Source: FEN-1219 sp964503125 (GTDB taxonomy: Bacteria; Pseudomonadota; Gammaproteobacteria; Steroidobacterales; Rariloculaceae). Taken from it: 64,000 bases of DNA. Made by a program: the position numbers and the translations under genes. Below, in pieces: positions 7,922-16,331 of the stretch (position 1 is its first letter; every line of letters starts with the position of its first letter). The DNA is taken from assembly GCA_964503125.1 (NCBI GenBank), contig CAZCZE010000058.1, positions 1 to 64,000 on the forward strand, read 5' to 3'. Below the pieces are notes generated by a model that worked only from the letters and a program-made list of their open reading frames with translations, searched no databases and had not been told where the DNA came from.

Positions 7922-8760
7922 TGGCCAAGATCATCGCCGGTATCGGCACCTCTCACACGCCGGCGATCGGCGCAGCAGTGGACCACGGCAAGACCGCCGA
8001 GCCGTATTGGACTCCGGTGTTCCAGGGTTACGAACCGGCGAAGAAGTGGATGGCTGAAACGGCACCCGACGTTGCAATCATCGTCTACAACGATCATGTC
8101 AACGCGTTCGATTTCAAAATCATCCCCACGTTCGGGCTCGGCTGCGGCGCGGAGTTCCCAATCGCCGACGAGGGCTGGGGCGCGCGCCCCGTGCCCGTGG
8201 TGAAAGGGTACCCGGAGCTCGCGGCGCACATGGTGCAGTCCCTCGTGCTCGACGAGTTCGACATGACGATCGTCAACGAGATGCAAGTCGACCACGGTCT
8301 CACGGTGCCGCTGACGTTGCTGTTCGGCCAGCCGGCGGCTTGGCCCGTGCGCGTGATTCCGCTCGCCGTCAACGTCGTCCAGTATCCGGCGCCCACGGGC
8401 AATCGCTGCTATCAGCTCGGCAAGGCGATCAAGAAGGCTGTCGAGAGCTGGGACGAGGATCTACGCGTCGTGATCTTCGGCACGGGCGGCATGTCGCACC
8501 AGATCCAAGGCCCGCGTGCCGGGCTCATCAACAAGGAGTTCGACAAGGCGTTTCTCGACGGCTTGACGCGAGACCCGGAGCGGCTCGCGCGCATCCCGCC
8601 GCTCGAGTATCTGCGTGACGCCGGCGCCGAGGCCATCGAGCTCGTGATGTGGCTCATCATGCGCGGCGCGCTCGGGTCACGGGTGCGCGAGGTCTACCGC
8701 TTCTACCACGTGCCCGCGTCGTCGACTGGCGTGGGCAATATCATCCTCGAGGCGACGTAA
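7921..8760 (+). CDS. ligB: Protocatechuate 4,5-dioxygenase beta subunit
   Basis: This is the 279-residue catalytic subunit of a type II extradiol dioxygenase. Visible iron ligands are H12 (GTSHTPAIG) and H59 (YNDHVNAFDF), with the glutamate in AEAIELVMW. The catalytic histidine lies in GTGGMSHQIQGPRAGLIN, the same motif as in known LigB proteins. With LigA it cleaves protocatechuate, or possibly gallate or a methylgallate, using O2. LigC and LigI, the next two enzymes of the pathway, are encoded 2-3 kb downstream on the other strand. Confidence 0.9.
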   Translation: MAKIIAGIGTSHTPAIGAAVDHGKTAEPYWTPVFQGYEPAKKWMAETAPDVAIIVYNDHVNAFDFKIIPTFGLGCGAEFPIADEGWGARPVPVVKGYPELAAHMVQSLVLDEFDMTIVNEMQVDHGLTVPLTLLFGQPAAWPVRVIPLAVNVVQYPAPTGNRCYQLGKAIKKAVESWDEDLRVVIFGTGGMSHQIQGPRAGLINKEFDKAFLDGLTRDPERLARIPPLEYLRDAGAEAIELVMWLIMRGALGSRVREVYRFYHVPASSTGVGNIILEAT

Positions 8761-8767
8761 CGCGTTC

Positions 8768-8887
8768 GTGGCGGCGCGTTCTCACAACCCCGTCCAGAAT
8801 CAACTCCTCGCTTCGCTGCCGAGCGCCGAGCTCGGCCGCGTCAAGAAGGAATTCGACCGGCTGCTGCCGCGCGCACAGCCCCACTGA
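8768..8887 (+). pseudogene. Possible Crp/Fnr-type regulator N-terminal remnant
   Basis: A GTG-started frame of 39 codons reads NPVQNQLLASLPSAEL, which resembles the opening of Crp/Fnr-family regulators (commonly NRLLAALP-like). It then departs from the family and stops, with no cyclic-nucleotide-binding or helix-turn-helix region. It may be a relic of a lost regulator or chance similarity. There is no good ribosome binding site. Confidence 0.3.
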
Positions 8888-8986
8888 GCGGGCAACGCAC
8901 GTCGACGGCCTCGCAAGGTCGCCAAACGTACAGACGGCGGTGCGCGAAGCGAGTAGCTTGAGTCGCTTGTCACCTGGAGATCTGCA

Positions 8987-9286
8987 ATGCCCGTGTATGT
9001 CGCTTGGCCGGTGGGCGCCCGTCCGCCGTGCGGCCCCCAGTGGGAAAGCCGGCAGATCGTCGTGACCCCGGAGATGCTGGGTCTACATAGCACGGCAGAG
9101 TGCCAGCAGCGTGCGGAAAAGCTGGGTTTGACGGCAATGCCGCTGCTCCCGTCCCGCCAGCAGTATTGGCGGCTCGATGTGTTGCTCGAGTGGTCGCGCG
9201 CCAACGGCCTCGACCGTCTACCGGCCCTCGGGCGCGGCCCCGCGCAGCGCCCCATCGACCGCCCGTTTCGTCTCCGGGCGCTCTGA
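8987..9286 (+). CDS. Small hypothetical protein
   Basis: The 99-residue protein starts at an ATG with GGAG 7 bases upstream. It is rich in Trp, Pro, Arg and Gln (MPVYVAWPVGARPPCGPQWE at the start) and lacks a signal peptide or membrane segment. No family is recognised. It sits between the ligAB genes and the repeat protein in the same direction, and codon usage looks normal for the region. Confidence 0.5.
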   Translation: MPVYVAWPVGARPPCGPQWESRQIVVTPEMLGLHSTAECQQRAEKLGLTAMPLLPSRQQYWRLDVLLEWSRANGLDRLPALGRGPAQRPIDRPFRLRAL

Positions 9287-9317
9287 TCTCGCCATGCGAT
9301 GCCATAAAGGAACGAAC

Positions 9318-10088
9318 ATGAACGACGTGCGACGCCGTCGAATCGCTCTGCACGCCTGGATTCTGCTCGCGACGACGATGGCTGCTCCCATCGTCTCGTT
9401 CGCACAAGGCTCCGTCGGCATGCCCGAGCACGCGAGTGCACAGCGTTATGGAACGGGCTGGGTGTGCGACCCCGGCTATCGACGAGAGAGCGGGATCTGC
9501 ACGGCGATCGATATGCCTGCGAACGCCTACTTGACGAACGCCACTTTCGGTAGCGGTTGGGCATGCAGCCGTGGCTATCGCGAGGGCGAGAAGACCTGCG
9601 TCCCCATCGCCGTGCCGCAGCATGCCTATCTGGACCCTGCGGGCGATCGCTGGAGATGCGAGCGGGGGTATCGGAACGGCGCCGAGAGCTGCGTTCCCGT
9701 CCAGATCCCTCCGCACGCGTATCTGAACGCCGCGGGCGATGGTTGGGAGTGCCTGCGCGGCTATCGTGAGGTGGGCGAGAGCTGCGCCGCCATCACTGCC
9801 CCGCTGAACGGCTACGTGACCAATGCTTCCTACGGACTCGGCTGGGCTTGTGAGCGCGGCTACCGAGCGTCCGACGACGCTTGCATCGCCGTCGAGGTGC
9901 CGGTGAACGGCCATTACGTCGGCGCCGGCGACGGCTCGGGGTGGCAATGCAATCGCGGGTACGTGGCTGTCGCCACGGCGTGCGTCGCCGTCACGCTGCC
10001 GCCGAACGCGCACCTCGATTATTCCGGGAACTCGTGGGACTGCGATCGTCCTTATCGCCGGCAGCTAGACCGCTGCACCTTGCCGTAG
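9318..10088 (+). CDS. Secreted protein with seven Cys-rich CxRGYR repeats
   Basis: The 256-residue protein has an N-terminal signal peptide ending near SFAQG. It then consists almost entirely of seven tandem units of about 30-36 residues. Each has a tryptophan-cysteine-glycine-tyrosine core (WVCDPGYR, WACSRGYR, WRCERGYR, WECLRGYR, WACERGYR, WQCNRGYV, WDCDRPYR), a second cysteine about 8-10 residues later, and a proline-asparagine-alanine-tyrosine linker. Paired cysteines suggest one disulfide per repeat in the periplasm or outside the cell. AAGGA lies 6 bases before the ATG. The repeat resembles EGF-like or sushi-like folds only loosely, and function is unknown. Confidence 0.8.
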   Translation: MNDVRRRRIALHAWILLATTMAAPIVSFAQGSVGMPEHASAQRYGTGWVCDPGYRRESGICTAIDMPANAYLTNATFGSGWACSRGYREGEKTCVPIAVPQHAYLDPAGDRWRCERGYRNGAESCVPVQIPPHAYLNAAGDGWECLRGYREVGESCAAITAPLNGYVTNASYGLGWACERGYRASDDACIAVEVPVNGHYVGAGDGSGWQCNRGYVAVATACVAVTLPPNAHLDYSGNSWDCDRPYRRQLDRCTLP

Positions 10089-10138
10089 CCGACGCCGGGC
10101 GGCGCGCAAGAGCGCCGCACGGCCGCTGGCGTCGTTCG

Positions 10139-10430
10139 TCAGCGCGGGTCGATGACGCCCAGCATCGCGGCGAAGTCGAAGTCCTGCACCCAGGCCTCGA
10201 GATCGGCGAGCGTGCCGTCCAACTATATGACGACGTGGAATACGCCGGTCCGGTTGGCGACGCCGTCGTTGGCGGTGCGCAGCTCGATCTTCGAGAGCTC
10301 TTGAGTCGCCGCGAGCGCCACGGGATCGATGTAGACCGTGACCTGGCCTTCCTCGCCCTGTCCTGCATCGCGCAGCGCGATGACGCCCGGTTGCTCGAGC
10401 ACGACGGCATCGGGATCGATGCCCACCGTC
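10139..10430 (-). pseudogene. Orphan C-terminal fragment with in-frame stop
   Basis: Just past the ligI stop on the minus strand, a coherent protein-like frame reads DPDAVVLEQPGVIALRDAG and then VYIDPVALAATQELSKIELR. It meets a TAG at 10223-10225 and continues in the same frame (LDGTLADLEAWVQDFDFAAM) to a natural-looking stop at 10139. This looks like the tail of a gene that lost its front and acquired a nonsense mutation. The family is not recognised. Confidence 0.45.
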
Positions 10431-11307
10431 AACCCGTGAAGCCGTAGAGCCGCTGGGGGTTGTCGACGAGCACTCTGCGCTGGAGCGCGGCGTCGGGCAT
10501 GAACAACGGAATCAAATCCACGAGATCGCCGTCGTTCGGCATGTGTTTCTTGATGTTCGGGTGGGGCCAATCGGTGCCCCAGAGCGCACGCTCGGGGGCT
10601 ACCTCCAAGATCGCCTGCGCGAACGGCACGGCGTCCGTGAACGGCGGGCCCTGCGACGAGATGCGCTCGGCGCCGCAGATCTTGACCCAACAGTTGTCCA
10701 TTCGCGCCACGTTCAACAAGATCTTGAACGGCTCCTGGTCGAGGCCGTCCTTGGTCGGCACGCGGCCCATGTGGTCGATGATGAACGGCACGGGCAGGGT
10801 GCGCAGCAGCGAGTCGAACTCGAGCAGGTCGGCCGCATCGAAGTGCAGCACGACATGCCAACCGAACGCGGCGGCGCGCGCGACGAGCCGCTGGAACTCG
10901 CTTAGGTTCGGCGTGCCGCCCAAATGCTGCACGAAGTTGAAACGGATGCCGCGGATGCCGCCGTCGTGCAGCTTCGCGAAATGGCGGTCCGTGAAGCTCT
11001 CGTCGACGTTGGCGACGCCGCGATAGCGGCCACGGCTTTGCGCGATCGCGTCCAAGATCACCGTGTTATCGACGCCGTGGCAGCTCGCGTTGACGAGCAC
11101 GGCCCGCGACAGCCCGAGCGTCTTCTGGAGCTCGACGAAACGCTCGAGCGGCGCATCGGGCGGCGTGTAGCTGCGATCCGGCGCGTACGGGTATCGGTCG
11201 CCGGGACCGAAGATGTGGCAGTGCGCGTCGCAAGCACCGGGCGGCGGCCGGTACTGCGGCGCCCGCGTGTTCGGATCGGGCGCCATGCAGACGGGGATAC
11301 TAGGCAT
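10429..11307 (-). CDS. ligI: 2-pyrone-4,6-dicarboxylate hydrolase
   Basis: The 292-residue amidohydrolase-superfamily protein matches LigI in layout. It has the PPPGACDAHCHIFGP metal-binding HxH opening, ASCHGVDN, GGIRGIRFNFVQHLGG, FIIDHMGR, and the LWGTDWPHPN motif holding the catalytic aspartate. LigI opens 2-pyrone-4,6-dicarboxylate to 4-oxalomesaconate in protocatechuate 4,5-cleavage. The ATG at 11307 overlaps the end of ligC by 8 bases; another in-frame ATG lies at 11286. The tight coupling with ligC supports the assignment. Confidence 0.9.
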   Translation of the reverse strand: MPSIPVCMAPDPNTRAPQYRPPPGACDAHCHIFGPGDRYPYAPDRSYTPPDAPLERFVELQKTLGLSRAVLVNASCHGVDNTVILDAIAQSRGRYRGVANVDESFTDRHFAKLHDGGIRGIRFNFVQHLGGTPNLSEFQRLVARAAAFGWHVVLHFDAADLLEFDSLLRTLPVPFIIDHMGRVPTKDGLDQEPFKILLNVARMDNCWVKICGAERISSQGPPFTDAVPFAQAILEVAPERALWGTDWPHPNIKKHMPNDGDLVDLIPLFMPDAALQRRVLVDNPQRLYGFTG

Positions 11308-12244
11308 TGATGCTCTTCTCGAGCCGGTCGAGTGTCTCCATCGCCGGCAGCACCTGCGCGACGCTCGAATACGGCTCGCGCTTCTCGCGAATCGCCGCGA
11401 CGAACTCGCGGTCCTGGAGCTCGATGCCGTTCATCGACACGGCTACGCCCTCAAGATCGATCTTCACGTCCTTGCCGTCGAACAAGTCGTCGTAGCGCGC
11501 GATATAGGTGCCGTTGTCGCAGATGTAGCGGAAGAACGTGCCCTGCGGCCCGTCATTGTTGAACGACAGGGACAGATTGCAGACGGCGCCCGAGGGTGTG
11601 CGCATGCCGATGCTCATGTCCATCGCTATCTTGAGCTCGGGGTGCAGCGGCCCTTGCAGCGCATGCACGACCGACGGCACCTCGCCCGTCTGGTAATGGA
11701 ACAGATCGACCGTGTGGCACGCGTGATGCCAGAGCAGGTGGTCGGTCCAACTACGCGGCTTGCCTTCGAGGTTGATGTTCTTGCGGCGGAAGAAATACGT
11801 CTGCACGACCAGCTGCTGGAGCTTGAGCTCGCCCTTCTTGATGCGGTTCGCAACCCACAGGTGCGACGGATTGAAGCGGCGCGTATGGCCCGCCATCGCG
11901 ATCTTGCCCGTTTCCTTCTGCACGGCGTGAATGCGCTTGGCGTCGGCCAGCGAGTCGGCGATCGGAATCTCGATCTCGACGTGCTTGCCGGCACGCATGA
12001 CTTCAACCGCCTGCGCGGCGTGAACCTGCGTCGGCGACGTCAGGATCGCAGCTTCGACGCCGGGCAACGCGAGCGCCTCGGCGAGGTTGGTCGTCGCGTG
12101 CGGGATGCCGTACTGCTTCGCGACCGCTTCGGTCGACTCCTTGCTGCCGCCGACGAGGCTCGCGACTTCGACCCCGGCAATGTTCTTGAGCCCATCGAGG
12201 TGTTTGCGGCCAAAGGCGCCCTGCCCGACCATGACGATCTTCAT
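11300..12244 (-). CDS. ligC: 4-carboxy-2-hydroxymuconate-6-semialdehyde dehydrogenase
   Basis: This 314-residue Gfo/Idh/MocA-family oxidoreductase has an N-terminal NAD(P)-binding GxGxxG region (VGQGAFGRKHLDGLKNI) and the LigC-typical stretches GHTRRFNPSHLWV, RSWTDHLLWHHACHTVDLF and FFRYICDNGTYIARYDDL. LigC oxidises the LigAB ring-cleavage product, as its hemiacetal, to 2-pyrone-4,6-dicarboxylate, which LigI then hydrolyses. The start at 12244 fits the family; the frame is open further upstream without similarity. It is divergent from the aldehyde dehydrogenase gene 78 bases away. Confidence 0.92.
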   Translation of the reverse strand: MKIVMVGQGAFGRKHLDGLKNIAGVEVASLVGGSKESTEAVAKQYGIPHATTNLAEALALPGVEAAILTSPTQVHAAQAVEVMRAGKHVEIEIPIADSLADAKRIHAVQKETGKIAMAGHTRRFNPSHLWVANRIKKGELKLQQLVVQTYFFRRKNINLEGKPRSWTDHLLWHHACHTVDLFHYQTGEVPSVVHALQGPLHPELKIAMDMSIGMRTPSGAVCNLSLSFNNDGPQGTFFRYICDNGTYIARYDDLFDGKDVKIDLEGVAVSMNGIELQDREFVAAIREKREPYSSVAQVLPAMETLDRLEKSINA

Positions 12245-12322
12245 TTTGTTTCTCCGCCAGGCAAGCGCGCCGGATCGCTCGTGTACTATCGCAACAAGGT
12301 TAGCACAGAGACTTTGTAGAGC
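12245..12322. promoter_or_regulatory. Divergent intergenic region, ligC / aldehyde dehydrogenase
   Basis: The 78 bases between two divergent starts must hold both promoters. TACTAT at 12284-12289 is a possible -10 element for the rightward gene, but no convincing -35 or operator dyad was seen. Co-regulation of ligCI with the dehydrogenase is an inference from layout. Confidence 0.4.
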
Positions 12323-13741
12323 ATGGAGTTGCGCACCGACTTTGCCCTGCTCATCGATGGCAAGCTGGAGCAGAGCGCGCAGCACTTGGACGTCATCAAC
12401 CCCGCATTCGGCGCTGTGTTCGCGCGCTGCCCCGCCGCGGGGCGCGCGGAGCTCGACCGCGCCGTGGCCGCCGCGCGCCGCGCGTTTCCGGCGTGGCGTG
12501 CGCGCTCGTTCGCCGAGCGCGCGGCGCTCGTGAAAGCACTCTCGCAGCGCCTGCGCGAGCGCCAGAACGAGCTCGCCGAGCTTCTGACGCGCGAGCAAGG
12601 CAAACCGCTTGGGCAAGCCGTGGCCGAGATCGACCGCGGCGCGGCGCAGTCCTTGGGGCTGGTCGGCATCGAGATTCCCGTCGAGGTGCTCGCCGACGAC
12701 AAGGACAAGCACATCGAGCTCCGCTATCGGCCGCTCGGCGTCGTCGGCATCATCACGCCGTGGAATGCGCCCGTGAACTTAGCACTCGGTCCGCTCGTGT
12801 CGGCCCTCTACACGGGCAACACGGCGATCCTGAAGCCGTCGCCGTACACACCGCTCACGACGCTCAAGGTGGGCGAAATCATGAAGGACGTCTTCCCGGC
12901 CGGCGTCGTCAACGTCCTCGCGGGCGGCGACGAGCTCGGCGCGGCCATGACCGCGCACTTAGGTCTGGACAAGATCTCGTTCACGGGCTCCGTGGCCACG
13001 GGGAAGAAGGTGCTCGCGAGCGCCGCCGCGACGCTCAAGCGCGTGACGCTCGAGCTCGGCGGCAACGACCCCGCCATCGTGCTCGAGGACGTCGACGTGC
13101 CATCGGCCGCCAAGAAGATCTTCTTCGCCTCGTTCGTCAACAGCGGCCAGGTCTGCATGGCCATCAAGCGAATCTACGCGCACGAGAAAATCTACGATGA
13201 GCTGTGCACCGCGCTCGTGGCCGAAGCCAGGAAAGCCAAAGTGGGCAACGGGCTCGACGCGGGCACCGAGCTCGGCCCGCTCCAGAACAAGATGCAGTAC
13301 GACAAGGTCGTCGGCCTCATCGAGGACACGAAGAAGGCCGGCGGCACGTTCCTCACGGGCGGCGAGATCCCGGCCGGGCCCGGGTACTTCTTGCCGCCGA
13401 CGCTCGTCACGAACGTCGCCGACGACAGCCGGCTCGTCCAAGAAGAGCAGTTCGGGCCGATCGTGCCGATCCTGAAGTTCAACGACGTCGAGGACGCGCT
13501 GCGCCGCGCCAACGACACGCGCTACGGCTTGAGCGGCTCGGTCTGGAGCAAGGATCTAACGCGCGGCGCGCAGATCGCGGCGCGGCTCGAGGTCGGCACT
13601 GCGTGGGTCAACCAGCACCGCACCACGTCGGCGTTCGTGCCGTTCGGCGGCGCCAAGGAGTCGGGGCTCGGGCGGCAATACTCGGCGCTCGGGCTCAAGA
13701 GCTTCATGGAGCCCGAGGTCGTCAGCGTGGCGAAGCAGTAA
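12323..13741 (+). CDS. NAD(P)-dependent aldehyde dehydrogenase
   Basis: The 472-residue enzyme shows the full superfamily set: cofactor-binding GIITPWNAPVNLALGPL and SFTGSVATGKKVL, the general-base glutamate in VTLELGGNDP, the catalytic cysteine in NSGQVCMAIKR, and EEQFGPIVPILKF. It oxidises an aldehyde to its acid. Next to ligC, ligI and ligAB, a likely substrate is an aromatic aldehyde (vanillin or similar) feeding protocatechuate, but that is inference. Its last 340 bases recur as a damaged copy at 32838-33179. Confidence 0.9.
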   Translation: MELRTDFALLIDGKLEQSAQHLDVINPAFGAVFARCPAAGRAELDRAVAAARRAFPAWRARSFAERAALVKALSQRLRERQNELAELLTREQGKPLGQAVAEIDRGAAQSLGLVGIEIPVEVLADDKDKHIELRYRPLGVVGIITPWNAPVNLALGPLVSALYTGNTAILKPSPYTPLTTLKVGEIMKDVFPAGVVNVLAGGDELGAAMTAHLGLDKISFTGSVATGKKVLASAAATLKRVTLELGGNDPAIVLEDVDVPSAAKKIFFASFVNSGQVCMAIKRIYAHEKIYDELCTALVAEARKAKVGNGLDAGTELGPLQNKMQYDKVVGLIEDTKKAGGTFLTGGEIPAGPGYFLPPTLVTNVADDSRLVQEEQFGPIVPILKFNDVEDALRRANDTRYGLSGSVWSKDLTRGAQIAARLEVGTAWVNQHRTTSAFVPFGGAKESGLGRQYSALGLKSFMEPEVVSVAKQ

Positions 13742-13755
13742 ACGGCCAACCCGCG

Positions 13756-14190
13756 TTATCGCATGCTAGCGGGCAAGACCTTCAACCCGATCTTCTTTGC
13801 GACGCCGCGGATGCGATCGTCGAGGCTCAGAAGCTCGAGTCCGGCGACGGCTGATCGTGCCACGAGCACCGATGCGAGGTGGATCGCGTCGAGCGTCCGA
13901 AACGGATCGCCGGGAAACGGCTGTCGTGCGCGCTCGACGATCTCGGGGCCGATGCGCAGCACGTGCCAGTGGCCCGCGGCGGTGGCCAGGTGAGCGCGTC
14001 GGTCAGCGGCCTCGGCCTCCGTCAGCTCGCCGAGCGCGGCGGCCCGATGTAGAACTCGATCGCATTCGATGAGCGTCAGGTCAGACGCCAGCACGACGAG
14101 CCTCTCAGACAGCGTTTGGCGCACGAAGGCACCGGCTTCCTCGTCTAGCAACCACGCGAGCACGGCGCTCGACTCGGCATACAGGGTCAC
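13756..14190 (-). CDS. vapC: PIN-domain toxin, VapC family
   Basis: The 144-residue protein has the PIN-domain acidic residues: an early SSAVLAWLLDEE, ECDRVLHR in the middle, and DAIHLASVLVAR followed by LLSLDDRI near the end. VapC toxins are Mg-dependent ribonucleases. Its ATG overlaps the stop of the upstream antitoxin gene (ATGA, 4 bases), the usual coupling of such pairs. It ends 15 bases from the aldehyde dehydrogenase stop, convergently. Confidence 0.88.
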   Translation of the reverse strand: MTLYAESSAVLAWLLDEEAGAFVRQTLSERLVVLASDLTLIECDRVLHRAAALGELTEAEAADRRAHLATAAGHWHVLRIGPEIVERARQPFPGDPFRTLDAIHLASVLVARSAVAGLELLSLDDRIRGVAKKIGLKVLPASMR

Positions 14191-14483
14191 CGGTCCCCGC
14201 GCTCTTCCTGAAGGAGCTGGGTGGCAGTCCTCTTGCGCCGCCGCGAACGCGGCAACGCCGGGTACAGACTGCCGTTGCCGGGAGCGCCGATCGCCAAGAG
14301 GTTGCGCCGAGCTAAGGCGAGCAGCCCGGCGGGAATCGAAGTATCCATGGCACCTTGGCCGGGCGCTGTGAGCTCGGCGACCACTTGACCACGGTCGGTC
14401 ACCAGAACGCCTTCGCCGGACCGGACCTGCCGAATGTACTCGCTCAAACGGTTCTTGAGCTCACGCACGCCAACCGTTTTCAT
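14187..14483 (-). CDS. Antitoxin, Phd/YefM (VapB-like) family
   Basis: The 98-residue protein opens with the Phd/YefM DNA-binding pattern (KTVGVRELKNRLSEYIRQVR, then GVLVTDRGQVVAEL). The C-terminal half is basic and probably disordered until it binds the toxin. Such antitoxins repress their own operon. It is coupled to the PIN toxin by a 4-base overlap. It lies at the edge of a rearranged segment with broken genes and an IS91 fragment. Confidence 0.85.
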   Translation of the reverse strand: MKTVGVRELKNRLSEYIRQVRSGEGVLVTDRGQVVAELTAPGQGAMDTSIPAGLLALARRNLLAIGAPGNGSLYPALPRSRRRKRTATQLLQEERGDR

Positions 14484-14506
14484 GGACCGAACGTAGCCTC
14501 AAGTAG

Positions 14507-14700
14507 CTACATTGTCAAGGACGCGGATGGGAATGCGGATAGGAGATAAGCCAGAGTACCGTCCGAAGAAAAAGTCGAACTGGGCATAGCCGAACACCGG
14601 CGAGTACGAGACGTCGCCGAGGAGCGCCGTCGGGGCGCGCGCGTTCCGAGACGCTCGAGATCGAACGCCACGGCGAACAGCGTGCCGCCGTACACGTAGA
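14507..14700 (-). pseudogene. Beta-propeller (TolB/WD40-like) fragment, frameshifted
   Basis: Reading leftward, one frame gives PLYVYGGTLFAVAFDLERLG. A second continues DVSYSPVFGYAQFDF, and a third FSSDGTLAYLL. Joined, these match the repeat pattern of TolB-like propellers found in the C-terminal half of Ser/Thr kinase-type sensor proteins. At least two frameshifts are needed. The fragment ends directly at the IS91 terminal sequence beginning at 14701, so IS activity probably cut the gene. Confidence 0.55.
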
Positions 14701-14808
14701 GCGGCTAGGTCGTAAAAAAGGCCCTTCTGTCAAACCCAGTGTAGCGCCGAAGGGCGAAAGCGGTAACGCCAGACGCAAATCCTTCGACCGAACGGCCGCG
14801 AAAACTCC
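14701..14808. mobile_element. IS91-family terminal sequence (copy 1)
   Basis: This 108-base segment lies just outside the C-terminal end of the IS91 transposase fragment. It recurs at 32667-32774 with about three mismatches. Its position relative to the transposase identifies it as the terminus (ter or ori side) of the element. Confidence 0.75.
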
Positions 14809-14824
14809 GTAGCCGTCAGCCGAA

Positions 14825-15535
14825 TCAGAACAGCACGCCCTGCGGCGGCGCGCGTGCCGTAAGCGGCGCAGCCGGCGCGTCGTCGTCGCCCCGCTCCCGC
14901 CGATGGGCGAGAATGCGTGCAATGAGCTCCGGCTCCTCGATGCTCGCCAGCACCTTCAGTCGCCCACCGCAGCGCGCGCACTCCTCGATGTCGATGGCGA
15001 ACACGCGCTTTAGGCGGCGGGCCCAGGTCATGCTCACGTGCTTCGGCGTCCGCCCCTCGGGTGCCGTGGCGCGCGCACCCGAGCCTCGCCCCGCCGGGGT
15101 GATCGCCGCGCGCAGTGCGGCGTGCGGAGCAAAGACGCCGTGGTACCGCGCTAGATGCACCCGCGGCGGCGGCACCAGCGCCGCCAACCGGGCGATGAAG
15201 TCCAGGGGTTCCAGCACGATGTCCGTAGTGCCGTCTCGATACGGGTTCTTGAGACGGTACCGGACGTGCCCTTGGGCGGTGAGTGAGAGGCGCTCCTCCG
15301 CCACCGGCGGGCGGCTCACGTAGCGGGCAAGTCTTTCCAGCTTCGTTCGCTGATCGGCTTCCACGCCGACACCCGCGTGCAGCGAAAACCCGGCGTACTG
15401 CGCCACTCCCTTTCTGGGCTCCTCCTCCCGCGACGGCACGCTCTGGAGGGTGAACACCTTCTGGCCGGCTCGGGGGCCCACGGCCACTCGGTACGTGATC
15501 GAGTGACCGAGAAGATCGTCCATCGCTCCGCCAAG
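14825..15535 (-). pseudogene. IS91-family transposase, C-terminal half
   Basis: About 233 codons encode the C-terminal half of an IS91 transposase: GVGVEADQRTKLERLARYVS with the putative catalytic tyrosine, then RLSLTAQGHVRYRLKNPYRD, PRVHLARYHGVFAPHAALRA, and a terminal CARCGGRLKVLASIEEP zinc-like knuckle. The zinc-binding N-terminus and HUH histidines are missing, so it is not functional alone. The upstream break falls within a few bases of a xanthine dehydrogenase-type fragment at about 15541. Confidence 0.85.
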
Positions 15536-15540
15536 TCACG

Positions 15541-15792
15541 AGCGTCGATTGGGCGTCGCATCCGAGTCTCCGGCATTCCGACACGCCGGAGGGCATCGAC
15601 GTCGTGCTCGTCAACGGCGACCCGAACCCGAATCGGCCGGACCTGCCGCACTACGGCGCCGGCGAGACGAGCCACAAGCCGATAATCGCGGCGGTAGCCA
15701 ACGCCGTGTACGACGCGACAGGCGTGCGTTTGCGCCGCGCGCCGTTCCGCAAGGAACGCGTGCTGGCTGCGCTGCGCGGCGTGCAGACCTAG
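15541..15792 (+). pseudogene. Molybdopterin oxidoreductase C-terminal relic
   Basis: The frame reads VDWASHPSLR, then EGIDVVLVNG, then HYGAGETSHKP, and VANAVYDATGVRLRRAPF. This is the C-terminal signature of the molybdopterin-binding subunit of the xanthine dehydrogenase/isoquinoline oxidoreductase family, including the catalytic-glutamate GxGE motif. Only the last 80 or so codons remain. It abuts the IS91 fragment, implying that transposition removed the rest. Confidence 0.65.
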
Positions 15793-15891
15793 CGGCGGTC
15801 CCGCGCCAGCCTCAACGACGTCAGGGCACATCGACGGCTGTGCGACTCTCCGGGCAGGCCGGCCCGCCGCTTGCCGGGCTATCATCCGGCC

Positions 15892-16257
15892 ATGTCGAAG
15901 CTGCTGATGAACCTGCGCCACGTACCCGACGACGAGGTCGACGACGTGCGCCGTTTCCTCGGCTCCGGCGGGATCGGCTACTACGAGACCCCGCCCAGCT
16001 TGTGGGGCATTTCCGCCGGCGGCATCTGGATCCGCGATGACGGCGACGTCGCGAAGGCGAAGCGGCTGATGGCCGAGTACCAGCGCGAACGTCGGGAGCG
16101 CGCCGAAGCGGAGCGCGCGGAAGCGAAGCGCAACGGCACCGCGGAGACTTTCGCCGACGTGCTGCGCACGCATCCATTGCGGGTCGCGCTTACCGCGCTC
16201 GCGATCGCGCTGCTGTTGGCGCTGATGACGCTGCCCGCGCTCGTGCTGGGGCGATAG
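15892..16257 (+). CDS. DUF6164 family membrane protein
   Basis: The 121-residue protein begins SKLLMNLRHVPDDEVDDVRR and contains YYETPPSLWGISAGGIWIRD, the DUF6164 pattern. A charged coiled segment (RERRERAEAERAEAK) and one C-terminal membrane helix (LTALAIALLLALMTLPALVL) follow. The ATG at 15892 is preferred over an upstream in-frame start at 15871. Function of the family is unknown. It occurs mostly in gammaproteobacteria, which informs the taxonomic guess. Confidence 0.75.
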   Translation: MSKLLMNLRHVPDDEVDDVRRFLGSGGIGYYETPPSLWGISAGGIWIRDDGDVAKAKRLMAEYQRERRERAEAERAEAKRNGTAETFADVLRTHPLRVALTALAIALLLALMTLPALVLGR

Positions 16258-16331
16258 CGGCGACTCCTGCTAGGCGATCCGGCCTGCCGGCCAGTTTGGC
16301 CGTTTGACCGTCGATATCTGCCGTCATACTA

